DNA of 35,876 nt from Bacillus hominis (GCF_018332515.1 NZ_BOQD01000005.1:1-35876), one strand, 5' to 3'; shown: positions 1 to 8,619, counted from the first letter of the stretch. Program-made: numbers and translations. The notes: generated by a model from the letters alone, not told the origin.

Positions 1-24
1 TCTATAGCTAGCTATAGAATCCAG
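1..24. repeat. 18-bp perfect palindrome at the window edge, with a short direct repeat
   Basis: Positions 1-18 read TCTATAGCTAGCTATAGA, a perfect palindrome. Positions 8-23 (CTAGCTATAGAATCCA) nearly match 3143-3156 (CTAGCTATAATCCA) in the same orientation, so related sequence lies on both sides of the restriction-modification pair. The left part may continue outside the window. The role is unknown; a recombination or insertion scar is one possibility. Confidence 0.45.
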
Positions 25-81
25 GTTATTCCAATACTTTATTATTTTAAATATCTAATAAGCATGTGCCCTATTTATTTC

Positions 82-1365
82 TTAAAATAAACTCAACTGC
101 ACAATACTATCCATCTTCTCTTCTTCTTTGTTAATCTCTAAAATCCTTTGACCCATTCGCTCCACCAAATCAACCACTAAAGCATTTCCCATACAAAAGT
201 ATCTATTTCTTTGTGGCATTCCTGTATTCGTCCAGTCCATCGGGAAACCATTTAACAACTCACACTCAGCTGGTGTTAAATATCTTAGCCTTTTTGTATA
301 AGGATCTTCAATTACATGAGAGCTTCTATTGCATGTTCCTTCACTTGTTAACATTGTACGGCCAGGCTTATTTAAATCATCTGGGAAAGCCATTCCTCCT
401 TCAGCGTAGAAGTATTTATGGCCCGTCGCCTTTGATACTCTTTCTTCCTTTTTAGGACCTTTAAGGTACTTAAGTTCCTCAAATTCTGTTCTTCCCTTTT
501 TGTTAATCTTATCCATTTTCAAATAATATGATTCATCGGCAGGGCCAAATTTATCATATACTTTCTGAACAACCTCACCTAAAGTCTCTGGACTTTCAGT
601 TACTGGAACTACTTCTTCAGTATATACTTGTCCATCTATCATCACACCAGAATTATAGTATTCCTCTTTAAATGTATCAGAAACCTCAATAATATCGACC
701 GGCAACTCAAATTGCCCTCTTTTTTTGTTTTCCTTTGGTGCTTCATGCACATTAAAAATCGGAGCGAAGAATCCATGTTTACACAATACTTCTAACGACT
801 TCATTCCATTTTGAACAGATGCGAAATGAGATTCTTTTAGGTACGCAAAAATAAATACTCTTCGTCTTCTTTGTGAATTGCCGTAGTCCGCAGCGTTAAT
901 AACTCTCCATTCCACTACGTATCCTGCATCTCTAAAGCTCGCCAGCATAATAGAAAAATCACGGCCTCTTTGTTTTGCTGGTGACTTCAATAATCTATCT
1001 ACATTCTCTAACAAAACAAACCTTGGCTTGCGAGAATTAACTATGTTCATTATCTCCCAAAAAAGAACACCTTTTTTCCCTTGTATCCCTTTTTCATTTG
1101 ATAAAGTACGTGCTACAGAATAATCTTGGCAAGGAAAGCCTCCTACTAATAAATCATGCTCAGGTATTTCCTGCCAAGCTTCAGCTATATCTTTATTTAC
1201 ATGTATTCCTTTATTTTCAAAGCGAGTTGCATAACAATTAAATGCATGTTGTGCTTTAGTTGAGGGTTCCCATTGGTTTCCCCAAAGAACGTCAAAGTTT
1301 TCGTTTGCTTCCAGTCCTAATCTAAAACCTCCTACTCCCGCGAAAAGTTCTACTACTTTCACCAT
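82..1365 (-). CDS. DNA (cytosine-5-)-methyltransferase, M.Sau3AI-like
   Basis: This is a C5-cytosine DNA methyltransferase of 427 residues, normal for a single-chain type II enzyme. Motifs appear in canonical order: SAM-binding VELFAGVGGFRLGLE at the N-terminus, the catalytic GGFPCQDYSVA loop with the PCQ cysteine, ENVDRLL, and GNSQRRRRVF. The C-terminal motifs IX/X include GFPMDWT and MGNALVVDLVERM. The variable region between about residues 190 and 340 should be the target-recognition domain. The neighbour is a Sau3AI-like endonuclease, so GATC is the inferred target and methylation would protect the host. The two genes are divergent. The start is ATG with GAAAGGATG some 14 nt upstream, a rather long spacing. 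Specificity is inferred from the partner; the family assignment is firm. Confidence 0.93.
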   Translation of the reverse strand: MVKVVELFAGVGGFRLGLEANENFDVLWGNQWEPSTKAQHAFNCYATRFENKGIHVNKDIAEAWQEIPEHDLLVGGFPCQDYSVARTLSNEKGIQGKKGVLFWEIMNIVNSRKPRFVLLENVDRLLKSPAKQRGRDFSIMLASFRDAGYVVEWRVINAADYGNSQRRRRVFIFAYLKESHFASVQNGMKSLEVLCKHGFFAPIFNVHEAPKENKKRGQFELPVDIIEVSDTFKEEYYNSGVMIDGQVYTEEVVPVTESPETLGEVVQKVYDKFGPADESYYLKMDKINKKGRTEFEELKYLKGPKKEERVSKATGHKYFYAEGGMAFPDDLNKPGRTMLTSEGTCNRSSHVIEDPYTKRLRYLTPAECELLNGFPMDWTNTGMPQRNRYFCMGNALVVDLVERMGQRILEINKEEEKMDSIVQLSLF

Positions 1366-1408
1366 AAATACACGAACATCCTTTCGGTATTTTATTTATC
1401 TATGCTTC

Positions 1409-1437
1409 ATTATAATAAAAAGTGAGGAAAAGATCAA
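1409..1437 (-). promoter_or_regulatory. SigA-type promoter of the methyltransferase gene, with a GATC site in its -35 box
   Basis: On the minus strand the -35 box TTGATC (1432-1437) and the -10 box TATAAT (1409-1414) are 17 bp apart. The predicted start is near 1402, about 37 nt before the methyltransferase ATG. The -35 hexamer contains GATC (1432-1435), the presumed target of this restriction-modification system. It is the only GATC in the 330-bp divergent intergenic region. Confidence 0.6.
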
Positions 1438-1695
1438 CTATAACATTTCAAGAACCATACTTTTTTACAATTCCTTTTCGGCTTGTAACTATTAAGAAAA
1501 TACTTCGTTACTATGTCAAAAAACAAACGGACTTAAATAAATCCAATATAACTGTTATTTAATAGAACAAACTGACTTTTCCTTCTTATAAATTTTACTT
1601 ATATAAAATTGAAACAGCTTTTTATTATAGCATAACTTTAATATGCAATGTTTAAAACCATACCACGCAGCACTAGATACAGAAAGGTGATTATT

Positions 1696-3087
1696 ATGGA
1701 CTACACTACAGTAGAAGAACTAATGCAAAAAGCACATGAAGCTGAAGGAAAAACATTTGGTGAAATCGATACAACTGACCGACTCACAAACGCAAAATCA
1801 AAAGGCGGATTAGGTCAAGTAATTGAGGAGAGCTTTTTCGGATATGAAATAAATTCAAATGCAGAAGCTGATTTTAAACACCTTGGTATTGAACTAAAAG
1901 TAACAGCGTTTAAACAAAATAAAAACGGTTCATTATCAGCCAAAGAGCGCTTAGTTTTAAATATTATCAACTATATGGAAGAAGTTCATACACACTTTGA
2001 GACATCAAGCTTTTGGAAGAAGAACGAAAAGCTACTATTAATGTTCTATGAATGGGTACCTGACGTAGACCGTAAAGATTTTCATATTACAAAAAGCCTT
2101 CTATTCACCTATCCTGAAGCTGATTTAGAAATAATTAAACAAGACTGGGAAACCATCGTAAATAAAATTCGTGCCGGCAAAGCACATGAATTATCTGAAG
2201 GTGATACAAACTATTTAGGAGCTTGCACAAAAGGTTCCAATAAAAATTCGCTTCGCTCACAGCCGTATTCTGAAATTCAAGCAATGCAAAGAGCTTTTTC
2301 ATTAAAGCCTTCTTATATGACAGCACTAGTTCGCAGATATCTCCTAAACGAAGAACTAGTAAGTTTTACAACAACAAATGAACTAAAAGGAAAATCGTTA
2401 GAAGAAATCCTTTACTCAAAATTTGAGAATTACATAGGCCTAACTGATCAAGAAATCGCTCAAAAATTATCTATCGATTACAAACCTACAACCAAGAGCT
2501 TTATTCCATTATTAGTAAGTTCTTTACTTGGCATTAAAGGAACTCGACTCGATAAAATTGAAGAATTTGCGAAAGCTAATATAGAATTCAAGACAATTCG
2601 TTTAGAACCCAACGGAAAGCCAGAACAAAACATGTCATTTGAGACAATTGATTTTCATCAATGGACAAATGAATCGTGGGAAGAAAGCGAAATTCGAGAG
2701 CGCTTCTATCAAACCAAGTTTTTATTCGTAATTTTTGAATTTAACCAAACAAAAAAAGAAAACCCAAACCGTAAGCTCTACTTTAAAGGTATTAAGCTTT
2801 GGAACATGCCTGCCCCTACAATAGAAAAAGAAATACGTGAACTATGGGAAGAAGTTAATAAAGTAATAAATGAAGGCATTCAAATTGAATATAAAACACG
2901 TGGTGATAAAGTCGTCGAAGCAAATAACTTACCAAAAATAAATTTCAACGGTGTTGCGCATATTAGACCAAAAGCTCGCAACGGTGCTGATAAAGTAACT
3001 TTACCTGATGGCCAGCACATTACAAAGCAGTGTTATTGGTTGAATAGTTCTTATATTGCTGAAATTATTAACAAGACGAATAAATAA
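1696..3087 (+). CDS. Sau3AI-like type II restriction endonuclease (MutH/Sau3AI family)
   Basis: The sequence aligns by eye along its length with Sau3AI, which cuts GATC. Shared blocks include KERLVLNIINY, FETSSFWKKN, IIKQDWE, GKAHELSEG, SLRSQPYS and QRAFSLK. The MutH-type active site is visible as D59 with the E66-x-K68 pair in GIELK. The C-terminal half has the second MutH-like domain of Sau3AI, ending HITKQCYWLNSSYI, which lacks an obvious catalytic triad and acts in allosteric DNA binding in Sau3AI. I chose ATG 1696 because AGAAAGGTG lies just upstream, giving 463 residues; an in-frame ATG at 1648 has no good ribosome binding site. No controller protein gene is seen. Exact cutting and methyl sensitivity are inferred. 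Confidence 0.92.
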   Translation: MDYTTVEELMQKAHEAEGKTFGEIDTTDRLTNAKSKGGLGQVIEESFFGYEINSNAEADFKHLGIELKVTAFKQNKNGSLSAKERLVLNIINYMEEVHTHFETSSFWKKNEKLLLMFYEWVPDVDRKDFHITKSLLFTYPEADLEIIKQDWETIVNKIRAGKAHELSEGDTNYLGACTKGSNKNSLRSQPYSEIQAMQRAFSLKPSYMTALVRRYLLNEELVSFTTTNELKGKSLEEILYSKFENYIGLTDQEIAQKLSIDYKPTTKSFIPLLVSSLLGIKGTRLDKIEEFAKANIEFKTIRLEPNGKPEQNMSFETIDFHQWTNESWEESEIRERFYQTKFLFVIFEFNQTKKENPNRKLYFKGIKLWNMPAPTIEKEIRELWEEVNKVINEGIQIEYKTRGDKVVEANNLPKINFNGVAHIRPKARNGADKVTLPDGQHITKQCYWLNSSYIAEIINKTNK

Positions 3088-3106
3088 CTACCTTTTCCAT
3101 TAACGA

Positions 3107-3159
3107 AAATGGATTATAACTAGATGGTATATAAAAATTTATCTAGCTATAATCCATTT
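3107..3159. terminator. 19-bp-arm inverted repeat between the endonuclease and TerA-like genes
   Basis: The arms AAATGGATTATAACTAGAT (3107-3125) and ATCTAGCTATAATCCATTT (3141-3159) pair with one mismatch around an AT-rich 15-nt loop. It lies between convergent genes, so a bidirectional terminator is likely, though neither side has a long T-run. The right arm contains the copy of the repeat seen at 8-23. Confidence 0.55.
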
Positions 3160-3247
3160 AATATACACAAATCATGAAAATTAACACATCTTATATAAAA
3201 TACCTAACAACACTTTCATCTCTGTAAAATCATTTTTTTCTACCTTA

Positions 3248-4453
3248 TCATTTAAAATAATTCTGATAATCCTCTTCATTTTTAAATTCAATCGGCCCAA
3301 CATCCATTCGAAATTTCCCATTCTCATACAATAGTGGTGAAGCTTCTGAATGGTCCTTCGAGTAGCTTTCTACATGTGAAATCTTCATCTCATTTGAATC
3401 GGTAAAATCAATATGCGCAATGCATACCCAATAAGCATGGTTATTTATTTCTAATAAAGGAGCCGTTACGACACTACCCATATGATTATCTACAACTGCC
3501 TTGGCTTTCATAGAATAGAAACTTCCTATACCATTTCCAACAGCACTATATGCAGCAAATAAAACATATTTTAAAGCTTCTGGTCGATAAATACGAATTG
3601 TTTCTTTTCCTGGTTCCTGCGAATCACCGTCCAACACAATATAAGGCGATACCTTGGAAGAACCTAAATGTTTATAATAAACCTTTCCTATCTCCCCATT
3701 GGTTGTTACGTAAAAACAATATAAGTCTAAGTCCTTATTTGTTTCCCACTCTAAAGTAGCTGTTACCATTTTAGATTTTTGTATATTTATAGATTGTTTT
3801 TTCTTCAATTCAACCTTCATTACACTTATAGGTTTTTGTACTGGAGGGGGAGTATGAACTATTTTCTTCTCTACAGGAGGAGCTGTTTGTTTTTCATCAT
3901 CTGCGATTTCTATTCCAAAACTTGTACATAATGCAGCTAAGCCACCAAAATATCCAGCTCCAATAGGATTAAACTTCCACCCTCCTCCATGTCGATATAG
4001 CTCTCCTACAATAATGGCACTTTCATCTGTAAAAGGATGTGTGATAGGAAAATGAATAATTTCTAATCCAGATTGTGCGTTGCTTATTTTCAATTGAATA
4101 CGGGAAACATCTCGTAAAGCCTGTTTCTTCTCTTCAGCATTATGAATTGTAATCGAAAATACAATCTTTTGGACTTCATCTTTTATATGAGTAAAATCTA
4201 TTGAAAATCTTTGTTTACTTCCATTTGTTATATTTTGATTCAATTGAACAGATCGACAACTAGAATACGGTTGTCCATAGAAAACAAAATCTTCTTCTTT
4301 AGTAATTTTCCCATTAAAACCTACTAAAAAAGCTGATGCATCTACATCTATATTCATTGGGGCATCCCAAGTTAAATCTACCAGGAATCCTTTGATCTCT
4401 GGATGATTCTTTGTGACGTCTATCTTTTGTCCTCTTACTAAAGTATGTATCAT
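3248..4453 (-). CDS. TerA-like stress protein with two TerD-type domains
   Basis: This 401-residue protein has an N-terminal TerD-type domain (about residues 1-175) with LVDLTWDAPMNIDVDASAFLVG and the acidic pattern used for calcium binding in TerD. A proline-rich, lysine-rich linker follows at about 190-225. The second TerD/TerA-like domain has TATLEWETNKDLDLYCFYV and continues to the end. Length and layout fit TerA. Ter proteins are cytoplasmic and linked to tellurite, phage and other stress responses, but their biochemistry is unsettled. No other ter gene is visible here, so it is solitary in this window. Two adjacent ATG codons exist; the second (4453) is 7 nt from GGGAG and is preferred. 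The 3' end converges on the endonuclease gene. Confidence 0.82.
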   Translation of the reverse strand: MIHTLVRGQKIDVTKNHPEIKGFLVDLTWDAPMNIDVDASAFLVGFNGKITKEEDFVFYGQPYSSCRSVQLNQNITNGSKQRFSIDFTHIKDEVQKIVFSITIHNAEEKKQALRDVSRIQLKISNAQSGLEIIHFPITHPFTDESAIIVGELYRHGGGWKFNPIGAGYFGGLAALCTSFGIEIADDEKQTAPPVEKKIVHTPPPVQKPISVMKVELKKKQSINIQKSKMVTATLEWETNKDLDLYCFYVTTNGEIGKVYYKHLGSSKVSPYIVLDGDSQEPGKETIRIYRPEALKYVLFAAYSAVGNGIGSFYSMKAKAVVDNHMGSVVTAPLLEINNHAYWVCIAHIDFTDSNEMKISHVESYSKDHSEASPLLYENGKFRMDVGPIEFKNEEDYQNYFK

Positions 4454-4550
4454 CATAATTCTCCCGTCCTACACCTTTAATGTATTATCATTCAGTCCAA
4501 TTATACTCCTCTTTAGATTTCCAAGGATATCCTAATAATTATTTTTTAAT

Positions 4551-4650
4551 TTAAATCCCTAAACAATGCGGTGGAGCATCTAACATATCTTCTAACTTAT
4601 CGAGAAACTCTTTCTACCAACCAATCCCACACCGGCACCCGCGCCCTTAC
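4551..4650 (-). pseudogene. Possible remnant of a gene 3' end, product not recognised
   Basis: The minus strand reads GAGVGLVGRKS, then after a frame change FLDKLEDMLDAPPHCLGI and a stop at 4551-4553. This looks like a degraded C-terminus, but I cannot name the family. The region from 4457 to 4700 otherwise holds nothing I can support. Confidence 0.25.
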
Positions 4651-4704
4651 AAAGAAACAAATAAAAAAAGCACCAAGTCCTGAAGTGAACCCGAATAGTG
4701 GTAC

Positions 4705-5134
4705 ATGAAAAAAAACCTTCAATTTGTCGTTTACATCTACATACGACAGACTGGGTGTTTTATCCTTGTCTCACTTTATTGGGTCACTCCAAAGTATGCA
4801 AATTCAATCGTTGCATTCTTACTCATGATGATCGGTGCTACACTTCCATTAACGCAATTGTAAAAGCAGAACACTTCCCAACTGAAATTCGCGCATTAGG
4901 CATAAGTTTCCCGTACGCCCCCTAACAGTTTCCATATTCTTTAAAACAACGGAGTTCATTGTTTTATGGCTAAAGAGTATCGGAATGGAATCACTATTCT
5001 ATTTCTACGTGGCTGGATGTATCGCAATAAGCTTTATTACATATTGGCGTATGGCTGAGTCATCGAAGACTTCGCAGATTGAGGCGGAGCTTGGTGGTGG
5101 AGATAGTTTAAAGAATGGTACTAGTTCAAAATAA
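4705..5134 (+). pseudogene. Decayed MFS transporter (metabolite:H+ symporter type), C-terminal remnant
   Basis: Transporter-like sequence runs through three frames. The first (from 4705) reads LVSLYWVTPKYANSIVAFLLMMIGATLPLTQL and meets a stop at 4861. The next gives NAIVKAEHFPTEIRALGISFPYA. The last (from about 4922 to the TAA at 5132) gives LTVSIFFKTTEFIVLWLKSIGM and ends in a charged tail. The order matches the last membrane helices of ProP/KgtP-like symporters, where AE-FPT-IRALG is a family hallmark. At least two frameshifts and loss of the N-terminal half make it non-functional. The substrate cannot be told. Confidence 0.75.
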
Positions 5135-5142
5135 TGCAGTAC

Positions 5143-5172
5143 GAGAGGTCACCTTGAAAGAGGTGGCCTCTC
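5143..5172 (+). terminator. Stem-loop after the broken transporter gene
   Basis: GAGAGGTCACC and GGTGGCCTCTC form an 11-bp stem with one wobble pair and an 8-nt loop, 8 nt after the transporter stop codon. No strong T-run follows, so termination strength is uncertain. Confidence 0.55.
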
Positions 5173-5284
5173 AAAATGAGTTTAAAACCTAGCAACCTAA
5201 AAGAAATCCCTCTAAAATGATTGTTATATATGATCGAAAATGTAGAATGAAATTAAAGACAAAAAACACATTTAGGAGGTTATC

Positions 5285-5623
5285 ATGACATTTGATGAAT
5301 TGAAAAAAAATAAACCAACAACCTCATGGATTGAGTATGATGAAGATGGGGAATTTTTCACTGAAGAAAATATAAGTGCAACAAATACGGTTCTTGACAC
5401 TTACATTAACCATCTAGAGCAATTAGGTGAGAATCCAACCGAAGTCGAAGTAATGCAAGTTGTTAAAGAGGTAGTTATTAAAATAAATGAACTAAATATC
5501 GAACATGACCATTTTATCGAAACAATGGAAAGAGAAGATCTCTATGAATTTATCGATACAGCAGCACGAATAGCTGGCTTAGAATCCGAAGAAGACATCA
5601 CAGAAGAATGGCGGGAATGGTAA
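5285..5623 (+). CDS. Uncharacterised acidic 112-residue protein
   Basis: I do not recognise the family. The product is small, soluble and strongly acidic, with many D/E residues and no signal peptide or membrane segment. The middle (about residues 30-75) looks helical and the C-terminus ends in EEDITEEWREW. Translation is well supported: TTAGGAGGTTATC lies just before the ATG. It is monocistronic, ends at a strong hairpin and converges on another unrecognised gene. An acidic protein of this size could be an inhibitor or immunity protein, but nothing in the sequence shows that. Confidence 0.75.
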   Translation: MTFDELKKNKPTTSWIEYDEDGEFFTEENISATNTVLDTYINHLEQLGENPTEVEVMQVVKEVVIKINELNIEHDHFIETMEREDLYEFIDTAARIAGLESEEDITEEWREW

Positions 5624-5665
5624 AAAACTGCATACTTGGTGTCTAAGTTTACTCCTTCATAAAAC

Positions 5666-5703
5666 TTTGTCCCTTATTCTCCAATTGGAAAATAAGGGAC
5701 AAA
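5666..5703. terminator. Bidirectional terminator, perfect 13-bp stem
   Basis: TTTGTCCCTTATT (5666-5678) and AATAAGGGACAAA (5691-5703) pair perfectly around a 12-nt loop, between two convergent genes. Confidence 0.8.
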
Positions 5704-5729
5704 CAAAGCCAATCAAATACTGATATATA

Positions 5730-6242
5730 TTAAAATCTCCACTCATTTCCCATTACTTTAAAATACAGTTTTTCAAATCCACTAAAATACTTACTATAAA
5801 TACTTAACATTTCAATATATGTATGAATAACTTGACTTAAATCAAAATGAATACCAACTTTAGCTAAGTCATAGCTATCATCTAGACTATATAATTCAAA
5901 GTATTCCGCCTCCCAATGCACCCCCCTATTAACTAAAAGTCTAGTGGTGCATTTAATTGATTCTTCAATCGTCAGTTCATGTTTTTTTAGTTTTTCATGA
6001 ATGACGGAAAGGGTTAATTTAACAGTGTATTCTTCATCAACCGTACTACTAAACTCAAATAACTTCCCTTCCATATCATCTATCTTTGCTTTAGACATTA
6101 AGGATATCTCAATTAATTCATATGGCGGATTTTCACTTGCTTCAATCAATTTATCACACCATTGAATTACTTCAGCTTTACTCCACACCCCACAGCAAAG
6201 TCCTAAGCCATAAATATGAGTTAATTTTCGAACTAAATCCAA
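5730..6242 (-). CDS. Uncharacterised 170-residue protein
   Basis: The family is not recognised. It appears to be a soluble helical protein, with a Cys-Cys pair in GLGLCCGVWSK near the N-terminus and an aromatic-rich C-terminus (YSKYFSGFEKLYFKVMGNEWRF). It begins with TTG, supported by AGGTGA about 6 nt upstream; no in-frame ATG is better placed. It shares a terminator hairpin with the convergent gene at 5285. No functional clue comes from the surroundings, which mix degraded and orphan genes. Confidence 0.7.
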   Translation of the reverse strand: MDLVRKLTHIYGLGLCCGVWSKAEVIQWCDKLIEASENPPYELIEISLMSKAKIDDMEGKLFEFSSTVDEEYTVKLTLSVIHEKLKKHELTIEESIKCTTRLLVNRGVHWEAEYFELYSLDDSYDLAKVGIHFDLSQVIHTYIEMLSIYSKYFSGFEKLYFKVMGNEWRF

Positions 6243-6386
6243 AGTTTCTCACCTGCATTTTTGTTTAATTTTAACAGAATACATGATACATCATATTTGA
6301 GATGCATACAGGCATTATAAACAAAAAAAACACCACAATCTCAATATACTTTCATGTGCCAAAATATATGGACCGCCAAACCAAAC

Positions 6387-6410
6387 AAAAAAGACCACCA
6401 AAAGGCAGTC
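6387..6410 (-). terminator. Terminator of the hydroxyproline operon
   Basis: On the minus strand GACTGCC and GGTGGTC pair (two wobbles) around a TTTT loop and are followed by TTTTTTG, just after the stop codon at 6413. The rest of 6243-6412 holds no gene I can support. Confidence 0.7.
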
Positions 6411-6412
6411 CC

Positions 6413-7390
6413 TCAAAACTCAATCCTATTCCCCACTCCACGCTCCACCGCTTTCTCATACAAATACTTCGCAACAATAATATCCACTACCGCCAAACCA
6501 ACTGATTTGAAAATAGTAATCTCTTCATCGTTTTCGCGGCCGGCTTTTTCTCCGCTTATAATTTGACCGAGTTCAGCGTGAAGATTGCTAGCTTTAAATA
6601 AACCTTCTTTTATCGGAACTTGAAGGTCACCTGTTTCTTCTAGTGCTGCTTCTTTTGATTCAACTACTACTTTATTTGCATTAGCGATGGCGTGAGATGG
6701 TAGTTCTTGCATGCTCGGTCTGAATGAGCCGACGGCGTTTACGTGGACGCCTTTTTGCAATGTTTCTGTGAAGACTGGTGTGGATGCGTTCGTAGTTGTG
6801 ACAATGATGTCTGCTTCGCTTATGGCTTCATTCGCATTGGAATAGACGTATGCAGGTTTACCTAATTTCTCTTGTATATATTGCGCAAATGCATACGCTT
6901 TTTCTTCCGTTCGGTTGTATAAAATGATTTTTTCAATGTCCCTAACGGCGAGTACAGCTTCAGCGATTCCTTTCGCCTGTTCACCGGTGCCGATGATGCA
7001 TAAAGTTTTGGCGTTTTGACGAGCTAGGTGTTTTGTCGCTACTCCTGATAAGGCGCCTGTTCGGATCATCGTTAAGTACGATCCTTCTAAAAGTGCGAGT
7101 GGTTCTCCCGTTTGGAAGTCTGATAGCATCACAATACCGTTTATCGTTTTCTTTCCTATCTTTTTGTTGTGCGGGACTACTGTTACTATTTTTACTCCGA
7201 GCGCTTCAAGTCCTTCCGCGACTGAAGGCATAATTAATGCGGTATTTTGCTCGTTCGCAAATGGTAATGAGCCGCGTATTGGTGTAATCGTTCTTTCTGC
7301 GGAAAATTCTTGTAAAGCAAGCGCCGCGTATTCAATAACTTCGTTCATATTTACTAAGTTTCTTTGTTCGTTCGCGCTTATGACTAGCAT
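6413..7390 (-). CDS. Ornithine cyclodeaminase/mu-crystallin family protein, probable delta1-pyrroline-2-carboxylate reductase
   Basis: The 325-residue protein has the family's Rossmann nucleotide-binding site (LCIIGTGEQAKGIAEAVLAV) and the preceding GSYLTMIRTGALSGVATKHLA block. Family members include ornithine cyclodeaminase, alanine dehydrogenase and pyrroline-2-carboxylate reductase. Its place as last gene of an operon with a hydroxyproline epimerase favours the reductase, which turns the dehydration product of 3-hydroxyproline into proline using NAD(P)H. The ATG overlaps the upstream symporter gene by 7 nt and has its own AAAGGGTGA, implying translational coupling. True ornithine cyclodeaminase is the main alternative and sequence alone does not settle it. 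Confidence 0.85.
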   Translation of the reverse strand: MLVISANEQRNLVNMNEVIEYAALALQEFSAERTITPIRGSLPFANEQNTALIMPSVAEGLEALGVKIVTVVPHNKKIGKKTINGIVMLSDFQTGEPLALLEGSYLTMIRTGALSGVATKHLARQNAKTLCIIGTGEQAKGIAEAVLAVRDIEKIILYNRTEEKAYAFAQYIQEKLGKPAYVYSNANEAISEADIIVTTTNASTPVFTETLQKGVHVNAVGSFRPSMQELPSHAIANANKVVVESKEAALEETGDLQVPIKEGLFKASNLHAELGQIISGEKAGRENDEEITIFKSVGLAVVDIIVAKYLYEKAVERGVGNRIEF

Positions 7391-8619
7391 ATTTGTTCAC
7401 CCTTTCCTATATTCTTTTCCTCACTTTGTGCTATATTTTCATTCACGACCTGCGCTCCTACTAAATCACCCGTAATATTTACAACCGTGTGACCCATATC
7501 AACGAGCGGAGAAACAGCTGCGATGATCGGGATAATTGTTAGCGGAAGCCCTAGTGTAGAAAGTAAAATGGTCGCGGTAATAACGTCCGCACCTTTTACT
7601 CCAGCACAGCCCGCTGCAAGGACGATTCCTAAAAATACAGTTTGCATAATAAGCCCAAATGTAATTGGAATACCGTATACGTTTAATGCGAAAACCGCTA
7701 ATACACCAAGCGCTGCTGATAGTCCGTTCATATTAACAGTAGCTCCAAGCGGAATGGTGAAACCAGCTACTGACTCAGGGATACGAAGTCTTTTTTGCGC
7801 CACTTCCATCGTTACCGGAAGCGTTGCGCTACTTGATGTCGTACTAGCAGCTACGAGCATAGCTGGACTCACTTGTTTGTAAAAATAAATTGGGCTTATC
7901 TTTCCGAAAACTTTCAGTACAATTGGGTACATAATGAACACAATGAGTAGCAATGATAAATAATCAGCTACTACATAGCTAACGACCGCAGTAAGCATGT
8001 CAGCTCCAAATGTGCCAACTACATGAGCAATTAACGCCATAATTCCGTATGGAGCAAATCCAATAACGAGCTCTGCAATTTTAATCATGACTCCTGATCC
8101 TTCATGTACTAATTTACGAATTCCTTTCGCTTGATCTCCAAGAAGAATTAGTGCCATCCCGACAAAAATAGCAAAGATTATAATTTGAAGCATGCTCGTT
8201 TCTGAAGCTGCTTGAATGACGTTAGAAGGAAACCATTGCACGATATTATCTACAAAACTAAACTTCTCTTCTTTAAAATTCTGTCCGCTCGCAAGAAGAC
8301 CTTCTACTCCTTTACCAGGATTGATAATATAAGCAATTACTACGCCGATACTTGTCGCTAATACAGCCGTGACTGCATAGTAAATGAAAATTCTCCCACC
8401 AATTGCTCGTAACATTTTCGGATTTTCAAGTTGCGCGATACCTGAGACGATACTTAAAAAAGTTAACGGAACAATAATCATTTGTAATAAACGAATAAAT
8501 ATATCCCCCATCGGTTTTAAAACAGCTACTTTCGGTCCAAATGCTACCCCTAAAGCAATACCGATTAATGCCCCTATCAAAATTTTCACAGGCAAATTTT
8601 GTTTTCGCCACCACTTCAT
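7384..8619 (-). CDS. Sodium/proton:dicarboxylate (glutamate) symporter, DAACS family
   Basis: This 411-residue membrane protein has the fold-specific signatures of the GltP/DctA family: ASTTSSSATLPVTMEVAQ (serine-rich hairpin), PLGATVNMNG (the conserved NMNG-type region) and PLVDMGHTVVNITGDLVGA near the end (substrate-binding aspartate and asparagine). About eight hydrophobic segments and two re-entrant hairpins are expected. It sits between an epimerase and a pyrroline-carboxylate reductase gene, so it may import hydroxyproline or a related amino acid rather than a dicarboxylate; that is inference. AGGGAGGG precedes the ATG, and the gap to the epimerase stop is 26 nt. Confidence 0.9.
   Translation of the reverse strand: MKWWRKQNLPVKILIGALIGIALGVAFGPKVAVLKPMGDIFIRLLQMIIVPLTFLSIVSGIAQLENPKMLRAIGGRIFIYYAVTAVLATSIGVVIAYIINPGKGVEGLLASGQNFKEEKFSFVDNIVQWFPSNVIQAASETSMLQIIIFAIFVGMALILLGDQAKGIRKLVHEGSGVMIKIAELVIGFAPYGIMALIAHVVGTFGADMLTAVVSYVVADYLSLLLIVFIMYPIVLKVFGKISPIYFYKQVSPAMLVAASTTSSSATLPVTMEVAQKRLRIPESVAGFTIPLGATVNMNGLSAALGVLAVFALNVYGIPITFGLIMQTVFLGIVLAAGCAGVKGADVITATILLSTLGLPLTIIPIIAAVSPLVDMGHTVVNITGDLVGAQVVNENIAQSEEKNIGKGEQIC

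Noticed and set aside
3107-3159. Phage or tRNA-type attachment site
   Set aside because: No integrase or tRNA gene is visible; the inverted repeat between convergent genes is better explained as a terminator, with the direct repeat noted as a finding.
6302-6566. Two overlapping plus-strand frames
   Set aside because: They overlap the reductase gene and its terminator, have no ribosome binding site and low-complexity lysine/proline content.
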